From assembly GCF_000281065.1 (NCBI RefSeq), contig NZ_AKKK01000022.1, forward strand, positions 1-64,000: a stretch of DNA of 64,000 nucleotides. Direction: 5' to 3'. Under the pieces are notes generated by a model. That model was not told the DNA's origin. It saw only the letters and a program-made list of their open reading frames with translations, and did not search any database. Shown here piece by piece: positions 1 through 7,734 of the stretch (positions are counted from its first letter, which is position 1; the number at the start of each line of letters is the position of its first letter). The translations under genes were made by a program, and so were the position numbers. The stretch is from Arthrobacter sp. M2012083. Lineage in GTDB: Bacteria; Actinomycetota; Actinomycetes; Actinomycetales; Micrococcaceae.

Positions 1-25
1 CGGACGAACCTGGAGAAGGCCATGA
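1..25 (+). CDS. zwf: glucose-6-phosphate dehydrogenase, C-terminal fragment
   Basis: Only the last codons are present; the gene enters from the left edge. In the frame ending at the TGA at 23-25 the sequence reads G-R-T-W-R-R-P-stop, which looks like a G6PDH C-terminus of this bacterial group. The stop overlaps the ATG of opcA by four bases (ATGA), the usual zwf-opcA coupling in actinobacteria. The call rests on this short tail plus the neighbour. Confidence 0.7.
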
Positions 26-927
26 TCGTAGATCTTCCCGATACCACCACCTCCAAGATCTCCAAGAAGATCATGTCCCTGCGCGAACAAGGCGGCGTCA
101 TCGCGTTGGGTCGTGTGCTGACCCTGGTGGTAGTGACCAAGTCCGGGCAGGAAGAAGACGCCATCGAGGCAGCCAACGAAGCCAGCCGGGAACACCCCTG
201 CCGGATCATCGTCCTGGCCGACGCCGGCGCGGAAGGACCCGACCGGCTCGACGCGCAAATCCGTGTCGGCGGCGACGCCGGCGCCTCCGAAGTCATCGTC
301 CTGCGCGGGCACGGGCACATGGCCCACGAAAGCGAATCCCTGGTCGCGGCGCTGCTGCTCCCGGACGCACCGATCGTGGCCTGGTGGCCGCACGGCGCCC
401 CGGAAAGCGCGTGCGAGACCTCGATCGGCCGGATCGCGCACCGCCGCATCACCGACTCAGCCAACGAACCCGACCCAAGGCTCGCTCTGGAGAACATCCG
501 GGCCACCTACAAAGCCGGCGACACCGACCTCGCCTGGACCCGCCTGACCAACTGGCGCATGCAACTCGCCGCCGTCTTCGACCACGTCGATGCACAGTCC
601 GTGACCGCCGTCGAGGTTCAAGGCGCCTCCGATTCAGCCAGCACCCACCTCTTGGCAGCGTGGCTCAAGAACTCCCTGAACGCTCCCACCACCATTGTGG
701 ATGGCGAGCCAGGGATGGGCATCCGAAGTATCAGGCTCCGCCGCGATGACGGAGATGTCCAGCTGTCCCGGCCGGGTCACTCAGGGGTGATTCTGACCCA
801 GCCGGGGCAACCCGCACAACGCATCACCCTCCCCCGCAGAAGCCTCAAAGACTGCCTCGCAGAAGAACTCCGACGACTCGACCCCGACGAAGTCTTCGGA
901 GAAGTGATCGGCATGGGGCGTGTTTAG
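22..927 (+). CDS. opcA: OpcA, glucose-6-phosphate dehydrogenase assembly protein
   Basis: OpcA is a cytoplasmic partner of glucose-6-phosphate dehydrogenase that supports its assembly and activity in actinobacteria and cyanobacteria, so it acts at the entry of the oxidative pentose phosphate pathway. The 301-residue length is normal. The N-terminus (MIVDLPDTTTSKI) and the central AWWPHGAPES stretch are typical of the family. The ATG at 22 follows GGAGAAGG and overlaps the zwf stop. The gene that normally follows, pgl (6-phosphogluconolactonase), is absent. The stop codon instead overlaps the stop of a convergent gene at 924-927, the left edge of a catabolic island. Confidence 0.95.
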   Translation: MIVDLPDTTTSKISKKIMSLREQGGVIALGRVLTLVVVTKSGQEEDAIEAANEASREHPCRIIVLADAGAEGPDRLDAQIRVGGDAGASEVIVLRGHGHMAHESESLVAALLLPDAPIVAWWPHGAPESACETSIGRIAHRRITDSANEPDPRLALENIRATYKAGDTDLAWTRLTNWRMQLAAVFDHVDAQSVTAVEVQGASDSASTHLLAAWLKNSLNAPTTIVDGEPGMGIRSIRLRRDDGDVQLSRPGHSGVILTQPGQPAQRITLPRRSLKDCLAEELRRLDPDEVFGEVIGMGRV

Positions 928-1721
928 ATCATCCCGCCACGCGCGCCGATAATCAGTTCCAAGGACCGGAGCACAGCGAACGGCACAACGCCGCTGGTGC
1001 GCGGGTTTTGTGGCGATACTTTATTGCAGATTTCAAAGCGGTAATTCCCGCTGTTTCCGGAAGCCTCGATCACGTGTGTCGTAAGCTCGGCAGCCGGGTC
1101 GGCCCTCACAGACACAGCCACAGCGTCCCAGTCGTCTACCGCCAGGGCGACGGCGGCTGCCACGTTGAGCGATTTGGGGAACAATTGTGTGGCTCGGGCG
1201 GCGGACCCGGTAAAGATCTCGATGGGGCGGGCCGTATTCCGAATGCGATCGGCCTCAACCTGGTCCATCCACGGCTGAATCAGGGAACCCGGGAGCTTGG
1301 TTGTGGTTATCCTGACGGCGTCGTAGCCCGTTGCGCGGGCGCCCGACGCCAACAGGTCCAGGCCACCAATGGAGCCCGGGGTCAGGAAAAGCCTGCCAGG
1401 CCCTGCCTCCGACAATCGCTGTGAGAGGTGCGGGTCCGCAAGCGCCCCGAGTGATGTAGCGAGCAGGTCTACGCCCGCAGAAAGCACAGCCTCGCCATGC
1501 TCAACCAAGACCTCCTGCCCAGCACATTCAACCAGGAGGTCGCAGCGCTGCAGCGCTTGTTCCAACTCCAGCTGGGGTGCCGGCGCGTTGTCTATGGCGC
1601 TGCGGCTAATGATTCCTTCAAGGGTGGCCCCCTCGACTTTTCCAGCTGCAATGTCAGCAGCAACACGAGCACCAATGGCTCCGTGTCCGATGATTCCGAT
1701 CCTGCGGGGTCCTGGCTTCAT
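924..1721 (-). CDS. aspartate dehydrogenase-like NAD(P) oxidoreductase
   Basis: A 265-residue protein of the NadX/aspartate dehydrogenase family: an N-terminal Rossmann motif (RIGIIGHGAIGARVA), then a C-terminal catalytic domain with the GSIGGLDLL and TTKLPGSL stretches. Family members interconvert L-aspartate and oxaloacetate plus ammonia with NAD(P); some supply iminoaspartate for NAD synthesis, others act in catabolism. The ATG at 1721 is preferred because AAGGAA lies just upstream; a longer frame to 1817 has no such signal. It lies 49 bp downstream of the MarR gene on the same strand and is probably cotranscribed with it. No nad genes are nearby, so a nitrogen-handling role in the island is possible, but that is inference. 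Confidence 0.75.
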   Translation of the reverse strand: MKPGPRRIGIIGHGAIGARVAADIAAGKVEGATLEGIISRSAIDNAPAPQLELEQALQRCDLLVECAGQEVLVEHGEAVLSAGVDLLATSLGALADPHLSQRLSEAGPGRLFLTPGSIGGLDLLASGARATGYDAVRITTTKLPGSLIQPWMDQVEADRIRNTARPIEIFTGSAARATQLFPKSLNVAAAVALAVDDWDAVAVSVRADPAAELTTHVIEASGNSGNYRFEICNKVSPQNPRTSGVVPFAVLRSLELIIGARGGMI

Positions 1722-1770
1722 TCGATTCCTTGCTTGATGGAGTGGATGGACGAACCCGCGCCGTGATCGT

Positions 1771-2328
1771 CTAGACGTTAAGGGTAAGTTCGTCCGCGGA
1801 GGAAGCCTTCGGGTCATAGGCGACGATGGAGGCTTCAGTTTTCTTCAGGAGCACCGCCAGTTGGTCGATCTCCTTGGCGGTGAGGCCGGCGAGCATATTG
1901 CGCTGCGTTTCCAGATGCTTTGAAATGACCTCGTCAATGAGTTCTTTGCCATGGTCCGTCATCTGGGCGTAGACCACCCGACGATCCTCCTTCGACCGAA
2001 CCCGCTCAATGAGGTTTTGTTCCTCCATACGGTCGAGCCGAAAGGTGATGCCGCCCGTGGTCAGCATGGATGAACTGGCGAGTTCACCAGCAGTCTTCCG
2101 GTGCGGAGGGCCGGAACGACGCAAGTTCGCCAATACATCAAAGGATGCCAACGTGAGCCCGTACTCCTCATAGTTCACATCCTGCACAGCTCGCTGCCGC
2201 GCCACCAGGCTCTGCAAGCGGCCAAAGACGCCGATGGTCCTGGGATCAAGATCCGGGCGCTCGCGATGCCAGTCCTCAATAATGGCGTCCACGGCGTCCG
2301 TGTCAGTGTTCCGCGATTCGGTGGTCAT
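1771..2328 (-). CDS. MarR family transcriptional regulator
   Basis: A 185-residue cytoplasmic winged-helix repressor of the MarR family. The DNA-binding core lies in residues 70-130: the recognition helix region contains SSMLTTGGITFRLDRM and the wing contains RSKEDRRVVYAQMT, both close to the MarR consensus. The ATG at 2328 (MTTESRN) follows GGAGAAAG at good spacing; in-frame starts further upstream are less likely. It is divergent from the cupin gene. An 18-bp dyad overlaps its own -10 element, and related sites lie at the promoters of the aldehyde dehydrogenase and importer genes. It is the obvious candidate regulator of the island; its inducer is unknown. Confidence 0.9.
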   Translation of the reverse strand: MTTESRNTDTDAVDAIIEDWHRERPDLDPRTIGVFGRLQSLVARQRAVQDVNYEEYGLTLASFDVLANLRRSGPPHRKTAGELASSSMLTTGGITFRLDRMEEQNLIERVRSKEDRRVVYAQMTDHGKELIDEVISKHLETQRNMLAGLTAKEIDQLAVLLKKTEASIVAYDPKASSADELTLNV

Positions 2329-2433
2329 GCGCACTTTCTCCTTCATTCGGTCTAAGCATCTTAACACTGAGCTTCCCAACGAAGGCGGCAAATAAGAGCA
2401 CTTTCCACCGGGGTCTTGCAGCACGTCCCAGTA

Positions 2434-2451
2434 TATCTTAGTCTTGAGATA
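2434..2451 (-). promoter_or_regulatory. putative MarR operator over the marR promoter (site 1)
   Basis: On the minus strand the site reads TATCTCAAGACTAAGATA, an imperfect inverted repeat (TATCTnA / TnAGATA). The TAAGAT at 2440-2435 can serve as -10 for marR, with TCGACT at 2462-2457 as a weak -35 (16-bp spacer). The leader to the ATG is about 100 nt. The same motif, with TAAGAT in the same place, recurs at 20829-20846, and a variant lies at 13305-13322. Confidence 0.6.
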
Positions 2452-2526
2452 GTTAGAGTCGAGAGAGATTGAAACTGTCCCGACTTTTGCGAACTCTGGC
2501 AATAACCAATCCGAGAGAGGTCCATC

Positions 2527-3045
2527 ATGAGCGACGTTATCGAAAGCAAGTTACCGGAACTTGAGGAGCTGATTGATTCGGCCATCGCCTCCCGTGAGAG
2601 CCGGGTTGTTGACTTCAATACCCTGAAATTCCAGACCAAAATGGGTGAAAAGTTCCGACGCGGGCAGGTCCGTTACATCGGTTCCGGAGCTACCGGAGAC
2701 CACTCGGACGACAACAACATCCTCCAAGCGGAGCATTTCACCTTTTCCAACATGGTGCTGCCCGCCGGATGCGTAGGTCCTGAGCACACGCACCCGGACG
2801 TCGAAGAGGTGTTCTTTGTCCTCGAAGGAGAGGTGGAGTTCAGCGTGCACGACGTGGAAGACGGCAACAAGAAGGCAAGCCGCGTGCTGGGCTACCGCGA
2901 TTTGATCCGCGTTCCAGCAGGGGTTCCCCGGAGTTTGCGCACCGTCAGCGACGTTGACGCAATCATCTGCGTGATCATCGGCGCCAAGAAGCCGGAGATC
3001 CCGTTCTATCCGCCCACCTCGGAGATGTATGGCGTGACCCGCTAG
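2527..3045 (+). CDS. cupin domain protein
   Basis: A 172-residue protein with one cupin barrel (residues 70-150). The metal-site motif is visible as GPEHTHPDVEEVFFVLEG, with H-x-H and the downstream Glu, and a second motif follows at RVPAGVPRSLR, where the usual second-motif His is replaced by Pro/Arg. Small cupins of this kind act as dioxygenases, isomerases or sensors, and the sequence alone does not decide. It is the only plus-strand gene of the island, transcribed away from marR across the region with site 1. A strong hairpin terminator follows at 3055-3098. Confidence 0.8.
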   Translation: MSDVIESKLPELEELIDSAIASRESRVVDFNTLKFQTKMGEKFRRGQVRYIGSGATGDHSDDNNILQAEHFTFSNMVLPAGCVGPEHTHPDVEEVFFVLEGEVEFSVHDVEDGNKKASRVLGYRDLIRVPAGVPRSLRTVSDVDAIICVIIGAKKPEIPFYPPTSEMYGVTR

Positions 3046-3054
3046 ACCTTCGAG

Positions 3055-3098
3055 AACCCGGGTACCGGCCGATATGGCCGGTACCCGGGTTTTGTTTT
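3055..3098 (+). terminator. Rho-independent terminator of the cupin gene
   Basis: A perfect 14-bp stem, 3057-3070 pairing with 3076-3089 around a GATAT loop, followed by TTTTGTTTTG. It starts 9 bp after the cupin stop codon. Confidence 0.9.
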
Positions 3099-3122
3099 GC
3101 TGAATGGTTGGGTGCACAACGA

Positions 3123-3164
3123 AAAGAGCCTGCAGCTCAAAGGGTTACGAGCTGCAGGCTCTTT
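3123..3164 (-). terminator. Rho-independent terminator of the Rieske operon
   Basis: A perfect 16-bp stem (3123-3138 with 3149-3164, 10-nt loop) lies 47 bp beyond the stop of the Rieske gene in the minus direction, followed on that strand by TCTTTTC-type sequence. Together with 3055-3098 it insulates the two convergent units. Confidence 0.85.
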
Positions 3165-3211
3165 CCGTATCCACCCATCCCTTGGCCGGAGGGTTCGCCA
3201 GGAACGACCGG

Positions 3212-4312
3212 CTAAACGTCGCCCCCTGAGAGAACCGCGGCCTGTTTCTGGGCATCGGCGTCATGGACCCTACGGATTCTGGCTACTCCAAGATCGTGCT
3301 GGTACAGGTGCTCGTCCTTGTCCGCGTCTGCAGCCAGCGCCTCCAACAATTCCCGGTCCTGTTCCAAAACCACCCAGTGTTTTTCTTCAAGGGTTGTCTT
3401 GTACATGAACCGCCAAACATCCCGTTCCCAGTCGGAAACGGTCCGGGTACGCCAGTGGAAAACAGCGGAGGTATGGGCATCAATAGGAGTGGACATTCCT
3501 ACGATGCCGAACGAACCCCCGGGACCTGCCGAATCGGCATACGGGATCTCCAGGTCCACGTAATCCATGGATTCGCGGCAGTACTCCACCCAGTCGAAGT
3601 TCTTGCCGCGCTGGTCCGTTTTCTCGAAGAAGAATCCACGATCGGTCTCGCGGATGCGGAAGCGGGCACTGGTATCACCGCCAAACATGGAATGCGAGTC
3701 ACGGTGGAGGAACGCTCCGTGCATCGGGTCCAGGACGTTGTCCATGTAGAAACGCCACGGACTATTCCATTCAGCGTAGTTTGAGAACCAGGAAACCTCA
3801 GGGTTGTCCAGACGATCGGGCAGTTTGAATGCCGTCACCACAGAGTCCTCTGTCAAAGGCATGAAGGCAAAGATCATGTCAGCGCCTTCCTCCACAGCCA
3901 GCGATGCTGTGACTGTCTTACCCTCAAGCGCGCAGCCGGGCATCCCGGGAACCGAAACCACGGTGCCGCGGCCGTCCACCTGAACGCCGTGGTACTTGCA
4001 TGCCACCCGGTCCCCCAGGTGTTGGCCCACGGATAACGGGGCGCTGCGGTGGGGGCAGCGATCCTCCAACATTCGGATTTGGCCCCTGGCATCGCGGAAA
4101 AGGAGCCAATCCACACCCAGCCGGCGGACCTTAACCATGTCGCCGGGACCCACGAACCGCGACGGGTAGATGGGATACCAGCGATCCCTCAGTCCCGTCG
4201 CGGCCAGTTCTGCGGCATCGAGTTGGCGCCGGGTACCGACGACAGTTTTAGTCTTGGCCCTGCCGGCCCTGGCTCCGACGACGGAGCTTGCCGTTGCAGT
4301 TGCAGTTGTCAT
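3212..4312 (-). CDS. Rieske-type aromatic oxygenase, alpha subunit
   Basis: A 366-residue oxygenase component of the phthalate/vanillate (single alpha subunit) class. The Rieske [2Fe-2S] ligands are C86-x-H88 and C105-x2-H108 (CPHRSAP, CKYHGV). The mononuclear iron motif is D195-x2-H198-x4-H203 (LDPMHGAFLH). A EQDRE stretch near residue 310 matches the C-terminal half of this class. Such enzymes hydroxylate or O/N-dealkylate aromatic substrates with electrons from a partner reductase; the matching reductase is encoded at 10323-11324 in the same cluster. There is no beta subunit gene. The ATG at 4312 follows GGGAGAG. It is the last gene before the terminator at 3123-3164. Confidence 0.93.
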   Translation of the reverse strand: MTTATATASSVVGARAGRAKTKTVVGTRRQLDAAELAATGLRDRWYPIYPSRFVGPGDMVKVRRLGVDWLLFRDARGQIRMLEDRCPHRSAPLSVGQHLGDRVACKYHGVQVDGRGTVVSVPGMPGCALEGKTVTASLAVEEGADMIFAFMPLTEDSVVTAFKLPDRLDNPEVSWFSNYAEWNSPWRFYMDNVLDPMHGAFLHRDSHSMFGGDTSARFRIRETDRGFFFEKTDQRGKNFDWVEYCRESMDYVDLEIPYADSAGPGGSFGIVGMSTPIDAHTSAVFHWRTRTVSDWERDVWRFMYKTTLEEKHWVVLEQDRELLEALAADADKDEHLYQHDLGVARIRRVHDADAQKQAAVLSGGDV

Positions 4313-4315
4313 GTC

Positions 4316-4534
4316 CTACTCTCCCAGTCGTCGCATTTCGGAACGGAATCGGGTTTCATCCCACGGTTCACCGTCCGGGGCGTTCAGGCCCAAATTGTTC
4401 AGCCCCGAGATGATGGCCGGCAGTTCGTGGCTACCACTGGCGAAAATCTCGGACAGGGCTCCGGCGAGCTTCAACTCATAAGGGTTGGGCGGACCCACCC
4501 GGGACTGGTTGGCGTCAAGATATTGCTCAGGCAC
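4316..4534 (-). CDS. small recombinase-like helix-turn-helix protein
   Basis: A 72-residue protein. Its core (residues 25-65: LSEIFASGSHELPAIISGLN, then LGLNAPDG and EPWDETRFRSEMRRLG) resembles the DNA-binding part of the serine-recombinase 'recombinase' domain, with the familiar GLN...G...APDG.PW pattern, but no catalytic domain is present. The start is GTG at 4534 with a near-perfect AGGAGGA upstream, and it overlaps the preceding hydrolase-like gene by 8 bp. The Rieske gene starts 3 bp after it, so all three are translationally linked. Its role is unknown: a small regulator or a protein-protein adaptor for the oxygenase are both possible. Confidence 0.65.
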   Translation of the reverse strand: MPEQYLDANQSRVGPPNPYELKLAGALSEIFASGSHELPAIISGLNNLGLNAPDGEPWDETRFRSEMRRLGE

Positions 4535-5153
4535 TGTGCTCCTCCTGTGTTTCGGTGACGGTGTGCAGACCCTCAGCGATGTTCATGAATGACCTGCTCC
4601 ACTCGTTGAATGAGTGAGATCGGCTCTGGTGTGCTGGAACAGCGGTGTTGTCGATGATGACAAAAACCCCGTTCCTGATTCCCCCGGCGATGCTTTGCGG
4701 TATGGAGATATCGGCGTCCGGGTCAGGGGCGGCGGCAATGACCAAGGACGGCGCACGCACGCCCCTGAGCGTGGCCACGAATCCCTCAACCGACGTGTCC
4801 ACCAGGGGGTCGCCCAGGATGACACTCTTGATCTGCTCCGGGTGGTGTGCAGCGAGCATGATGGCCCCGTACGCGGCTGTTCCGCTGGCAAGGATATGAG
4901 CTGGACCGGCCGTTGACTCGTAGAGGGCCGACGAGGCCGCTTCAACCCAGTCGTCCATTTGACCGGGCGGGCCGGTGACGTCGAACTTAACGCCGGTTCG
5001 GGGTTCCCAGGCACGGGCCCCCAAAGCGTCAAGCTGCTGGGCAAACCATTCGGCGGCTCCCCCGCCGCCGTGCAAGCACACGATGTCGTGCTGTGGCACC
5101 ACATCGCCGGGCTCATGGCCAGAGCGCGGATCTACTTCCGTACTTGATTTCAT
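4527..5153 (-). CDS. alpha/beta hydrolase-like protein lacking the nucleophile
   Basis: A 208-residue protein with alpha/beta-hydrolase hallmarks: the oxyanion-loop HGGGGAA near residue 28, a strand-helix turn near residue 95, and a late helix (AAHHPEQIKSVILGDP). At the nucleophile elbow the family G-x-S-x-G is replaced by A-S-G-T-A-A, so the catalytic Ser position is Gly. It is also short for the family. It may be a non-catalytic or binding relative. The ATG at 5153 follows GGAACAGGAGAG; a longer frame to 5240 would overlap the ThDP enzyme gene. It sits between the ThDP enzyme and the HTH/Rieske pair. Confidence 0.6.
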   Translation of the reverse strand: MKSSTEVDPRSGHEPGDVVPQHDIVCLHGGGGAAEWFAQQLDALGARAWEPRTGVKFDVTGPPGQMDDWVEAASSALYESTAGPAHILASGTAAYGAIMLAAHHPEQIKSVILGDPLVDTSVEGFVATLRGVRAPSLVIAAAPDPDADISIPQSIAGGIRNGVFVIIDNTAVPAHQSRSHSFNEWSRSFMNIAEGLHTVTETQEEHSA

Positions 5154-5169
5154 GGGCTCTCCTGTTCCT

Positions 5170-6840
5170 CTACTGACGTGGGGTTGGAATATGCACGGGC
5201 GGAACAAACGCACCCGGTACGGGATCCAAAGCGGTGACATCGATCTCGATCACCGCAGGCCCCCGCACCGCGAGTGCTTCCACCAAGGCCCCGTCAAAGG
5301 AGCCGGGGCCGCGCACCCGCCAGAACGGCAGGTTCAGCGATTGGGCGAGCAAAGCAAAGTCCGGTGTATGCAAGTTGACTCCTGCCTCCGCGAAGCCGTT
5401 GGCTTTCTGCATGTTGCGCAGAACCCCATAGCCGCCGTCATTGAACACGAGCACCACACACCAGACCCCTGAACCGGCAAGCGAGGCAAGCTCACCAAGG
5501 TGAACGGCCAGACCGCCGTCGCCGGCAATCACTACCGTGGGAACGTCCGGGCGGGCGCAGGCCGCCCCAATGCCCATGGCCAAACCTTGGCCGATGCCGC
5601 CACCCAGCGGAAAGATGTTTGTTTCGCGGGAGTACATCTCCAGCAGGCGGTTACCCCACTGGCTGGAGGGGATGGTCACATCACGCGCAACCACGGATTC
5701 CCGGTCCAGGCGCTCCCTGAGACTGTGGCAGATTTCCGCATAACCGCCGATGTACTCAGTCAGCGTGGCCCGTACCTCGAGGCGAACATCGTGCACCTGC
5801 TGCGCCCACGCGGCGTCCACCGAATGGCTACCCAACTGGCTGACAATCGCCCCAAGAATTGCGCGGGAGTCGCCCACCAAGCCCACAGTGGCCGGATACA
5901 CCCGGCCCACGGCTTCAGGATTTAGATCCAGCTGGATGTGGGTGGACGGCAGTTTGAGCGAATAATGCTGCGTCTCGTTGGAGCGGAAGTGCGTGCCAAC
6001 ACTCAGCAACACATCAGACTTTTCGATCAGCCTGGCGGCGGCGGGAGTGGTAGCAAAGTTCCCGATGACAAGATGGTCATCTTCCGGAACCACTCCCCGT
6101 CCCGAGTTGCTGGTCAGGAGTCCTGCGCCGAGGTGGTGGAGCAGAGCCGCAAGTTCCTTCTCCGCGCCTGCCGCTCCTCCGCCAGCCCAGATAAGCGGGC
6201 GCTTGGCACCTGCCAGGAGCCGGACCGCTTCCGCGACGGAATCGGCGTCGTCATCCGGTAAAGGCTTTACCTGAGCGTCGATCGGCCGCTGATCATCCGG
6301 GTGGGCCAGGTACTGCAAATCCGTTGGCCATTCGATGCTGGCCGGCGTGTGAGGCAAGGAGAGCAGGTGTGCGATTGCCTCCTCCAGGTCAGCCTCCGCA
6401 TCCTTGCCATTAAAAATGGTGCGGGCATAGCCGGAGACCGCATGGAGCATCTGCAACTGGCGTGGGACTTCATGGATCACTCCACGGTTGCTGCCCATGA
6501 ACTCGCTGTCGATCTGGCCGGTAATGTGCAGCACGCGGCTTCCCGCGGTGAGCGCCTCCACCATGGAACCCGCGGCGTTGCCTGCGCCTGTACCGGTGCT
6601 GGTCAGGGCAATTCCGATTTTGCCGGACGCTCGGGCATAGGCGTCAGCTGCGTTGACTGCCGCGGCCTCGTGGCGGACAGCCACGAAGTTCAGCTCCCTG
6701 TCCACTGCCTCGACGAGGGGAAGATTGTGGATGCTGATGACCCCGAAGGCCGTATCGATGCCGTGCCGACGCATTACACGGACCAGGACGTCACCGCCTG
6801 TTGGCCCCCGCGGGACCGTTGCTGCTTGTGTCACTGACAT
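5170..6840 (-). CDS. thiamine diphosphate-dependent enzyme (benzoylformate decarboxylase / acetolactate synthase-like)
   Basis: A 556-residue ThDP enzyme of the decarboxylase/acetolactate synthase superfamily with all three domains: N-terminal PYR domain with the activating Glu58 (AVRHEAAAVNAADAYA), central domain (about 190-340), and C-terminal PP domain with GDGG about residue 443 followed by NDGGYG, the Mg/ThDP motif. It should cleave or ligate a 2-keto acid; the ring-cleavage context suggests a non-oxidative decarboxylation or carboligation late in the pathway, but the substrate is not readable. The ATG at 6840 follows AAAGAG. Neighbours upstream and downstream on the minus strand are closely packed, consistent with one operon. 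Confidence 0.85.
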   Translation of the reverse strand: MSVTQAATVPRGPTGGDVLVRVMRRHGIDTAFGVISIHNLPLVEAVDRELNFVAVRHEAAAVNAADAYARASGKIGIALTSTGTGAGNAAGSMVEALTAGSRVLHITGQIDSEFMGSNRGVIHEVPRQLQMLHAVSGYARTIFNGKDAEADLEEAIAHLLSLPHTPASIEWPTDLQYLAHPDDQRPIDAQVKPLPDDDADSVAEAVRLLAGAKRPLIWAGGGAAGAEKELAALLHHLGAGLLTSNSGRGVVPEDDHLVIGNFATTPAAARLIEKSDVLLSVGTHFRSNETQHYSLKLPSTHIQLDLNPEAVGRVYPATVGLVGDSRAILGAIVSQLGSHSVDAAWAQQVHDVRLEVRATLTEYIGGYAEICHSLRERLDRESVVARDVTIPSSQWGNRLLEMYSRETNIFPLGGGIGQGLAMGIGAACARPDVPTVVIAGDGGLAVHLGELASLAGSGVWCVVLVFNDGGYGVLRNMQKANGFAEAGVNLHTPDFALLAQSLNLPFWRVRGPGSFDGALVEALAVRGPAVIEIDVTALDPVPGAFVPPVHIPTPRQ

Positions 6841-6873
6841 ATCTGGATCTCTTTCGTGATGAAGTTCCGCTGG

Positions 6874-7662
6874 CTAGACATAGCGCCCAACGCCACCTCC
6901 GACGTCGATGGTTGCTCCTGTGGTGTAGCCGCTGAGGGGCGAGAGCAGCGAAACAATATGGAAGGCCACCTCCTCAGCCGTGCCGAAACGGCCCAGCTTG
7001 ATGCCACGGTTGGCAGCGATCTCGGCACTCCAGGCCTCGTAGTCGAGCTCGGAGTCGGATGCCTCGTAGCGCCGCCTCCACTGGCCGGTGTCCACCAGGC
7101 CCAGCAGGACTGAATTCACCCGTGTTCCCTCTGTGGCCAGGTCTTCGGCCAGTGAATGGGTGAGGTTCAACAGTGCGGCGCGGGCAGCTGAGGTGGCAGC
7201 CAGGCGTAACTCCGGCTGCCGGGAGAGGATCGCGTTGACATTGACCACCGAGCCGTGCGGTGATGCATTCAAGGCAGATCTGGCGGAACGTACCATATTC
7301 AAAACGCCGAAGATCTTCAGGCTGAACTCATCACGCAGCTGCTGGTCCGTGGTGTCCTGGAGCGTGGCCATCAAGGAACGGCCCGCGTTGCACACCAGGC
7401 CGTCAACGGCGCCAAACCGGTCCAAGGTGCCGGCGATGAATCTGTTGGTGGCATCCTGGTCCGTGACGTCGCACGACGCAAGGTAGATCGCGTCCTTGTC
7501 CGCCCAGGAAAATTCGTCGAACGCGGCGGTTAATCTGCCGGCGTCACGCGCACAGGCAGCAACCCGGGCACCTTCGCTCAGCAAGTATCGGGCGGTGGCA
7601 AGGCCGACGCCGGAGCTCGCCCCGGTGACAACCACCGTTCGGTCCTTCAATTGCAGGTCCAT
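6874..7662 (-). CDS. SDR-fold protein with substituted active site
   Basis: A 262-residue classical short-chain dehydrogenase/reductase fold: TGASSGVG cofactor motif at 13-20, CNAG at 91-94, and a typical C-terminal end (GYTTGATIDVGGG). The catalytic triad is absent. The Y-x3-K motif is replaced by Thr157 and Arg161 (AATSAARAAL), and the catalytic Ser stretch reads NVNAIL. It may be a non-redox SDR or use another mechanism. The ATG at 7662 follows AAGGAG. It is 33 bp upstream of the ThDP enzyme gene and 72 bp downstream of a second SDR that keeps the triad. Confidence 0.8.
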   Translation of the reverse strand: MDLQLKDRTVVVTGASSGVGLATARYLLSEGARVAACARDAGRLTAAFDEFSWADKDAIYLASCDVTDQDATNRFIAGTLDRFGAVDGLVCNAGRSLMATLQDTTDQQLRDEFSLKIFGVLNMVRSARSALNASPHGSVVNVNAILSRQPELRLAATSAARAALLNLTHSLAEDLATEGTRVNSVLLGLVDTGQWRRRYEASDSELDYEAWSAEIAANRGIKLGRFGTAEEVAFHIVSLLSPLSGYTTGATIDVGGGVGRYV

Positions 7663-7734
7663 GTATGGGACTCCTTGTTAGTTTTTTCTCCGCTGCGGGG
7701 CGGTTCGGCTCAGCGATTTCAGTGGCCAGCGGCT

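Noticed and set aside
2551..3117. 188-codon minus-strand frame over the cupin gene
   Set aside because: The plus-strand cupin has motifs and a terminator; the antisense product has none.
4316..4534. Remnant of a serine recombinase or mobile element
   Set aside because: Only the DNA-binding-like part is present, with its own start, strong Shine-Dalgarno and tight operon context; no repeats or catalytic domain.
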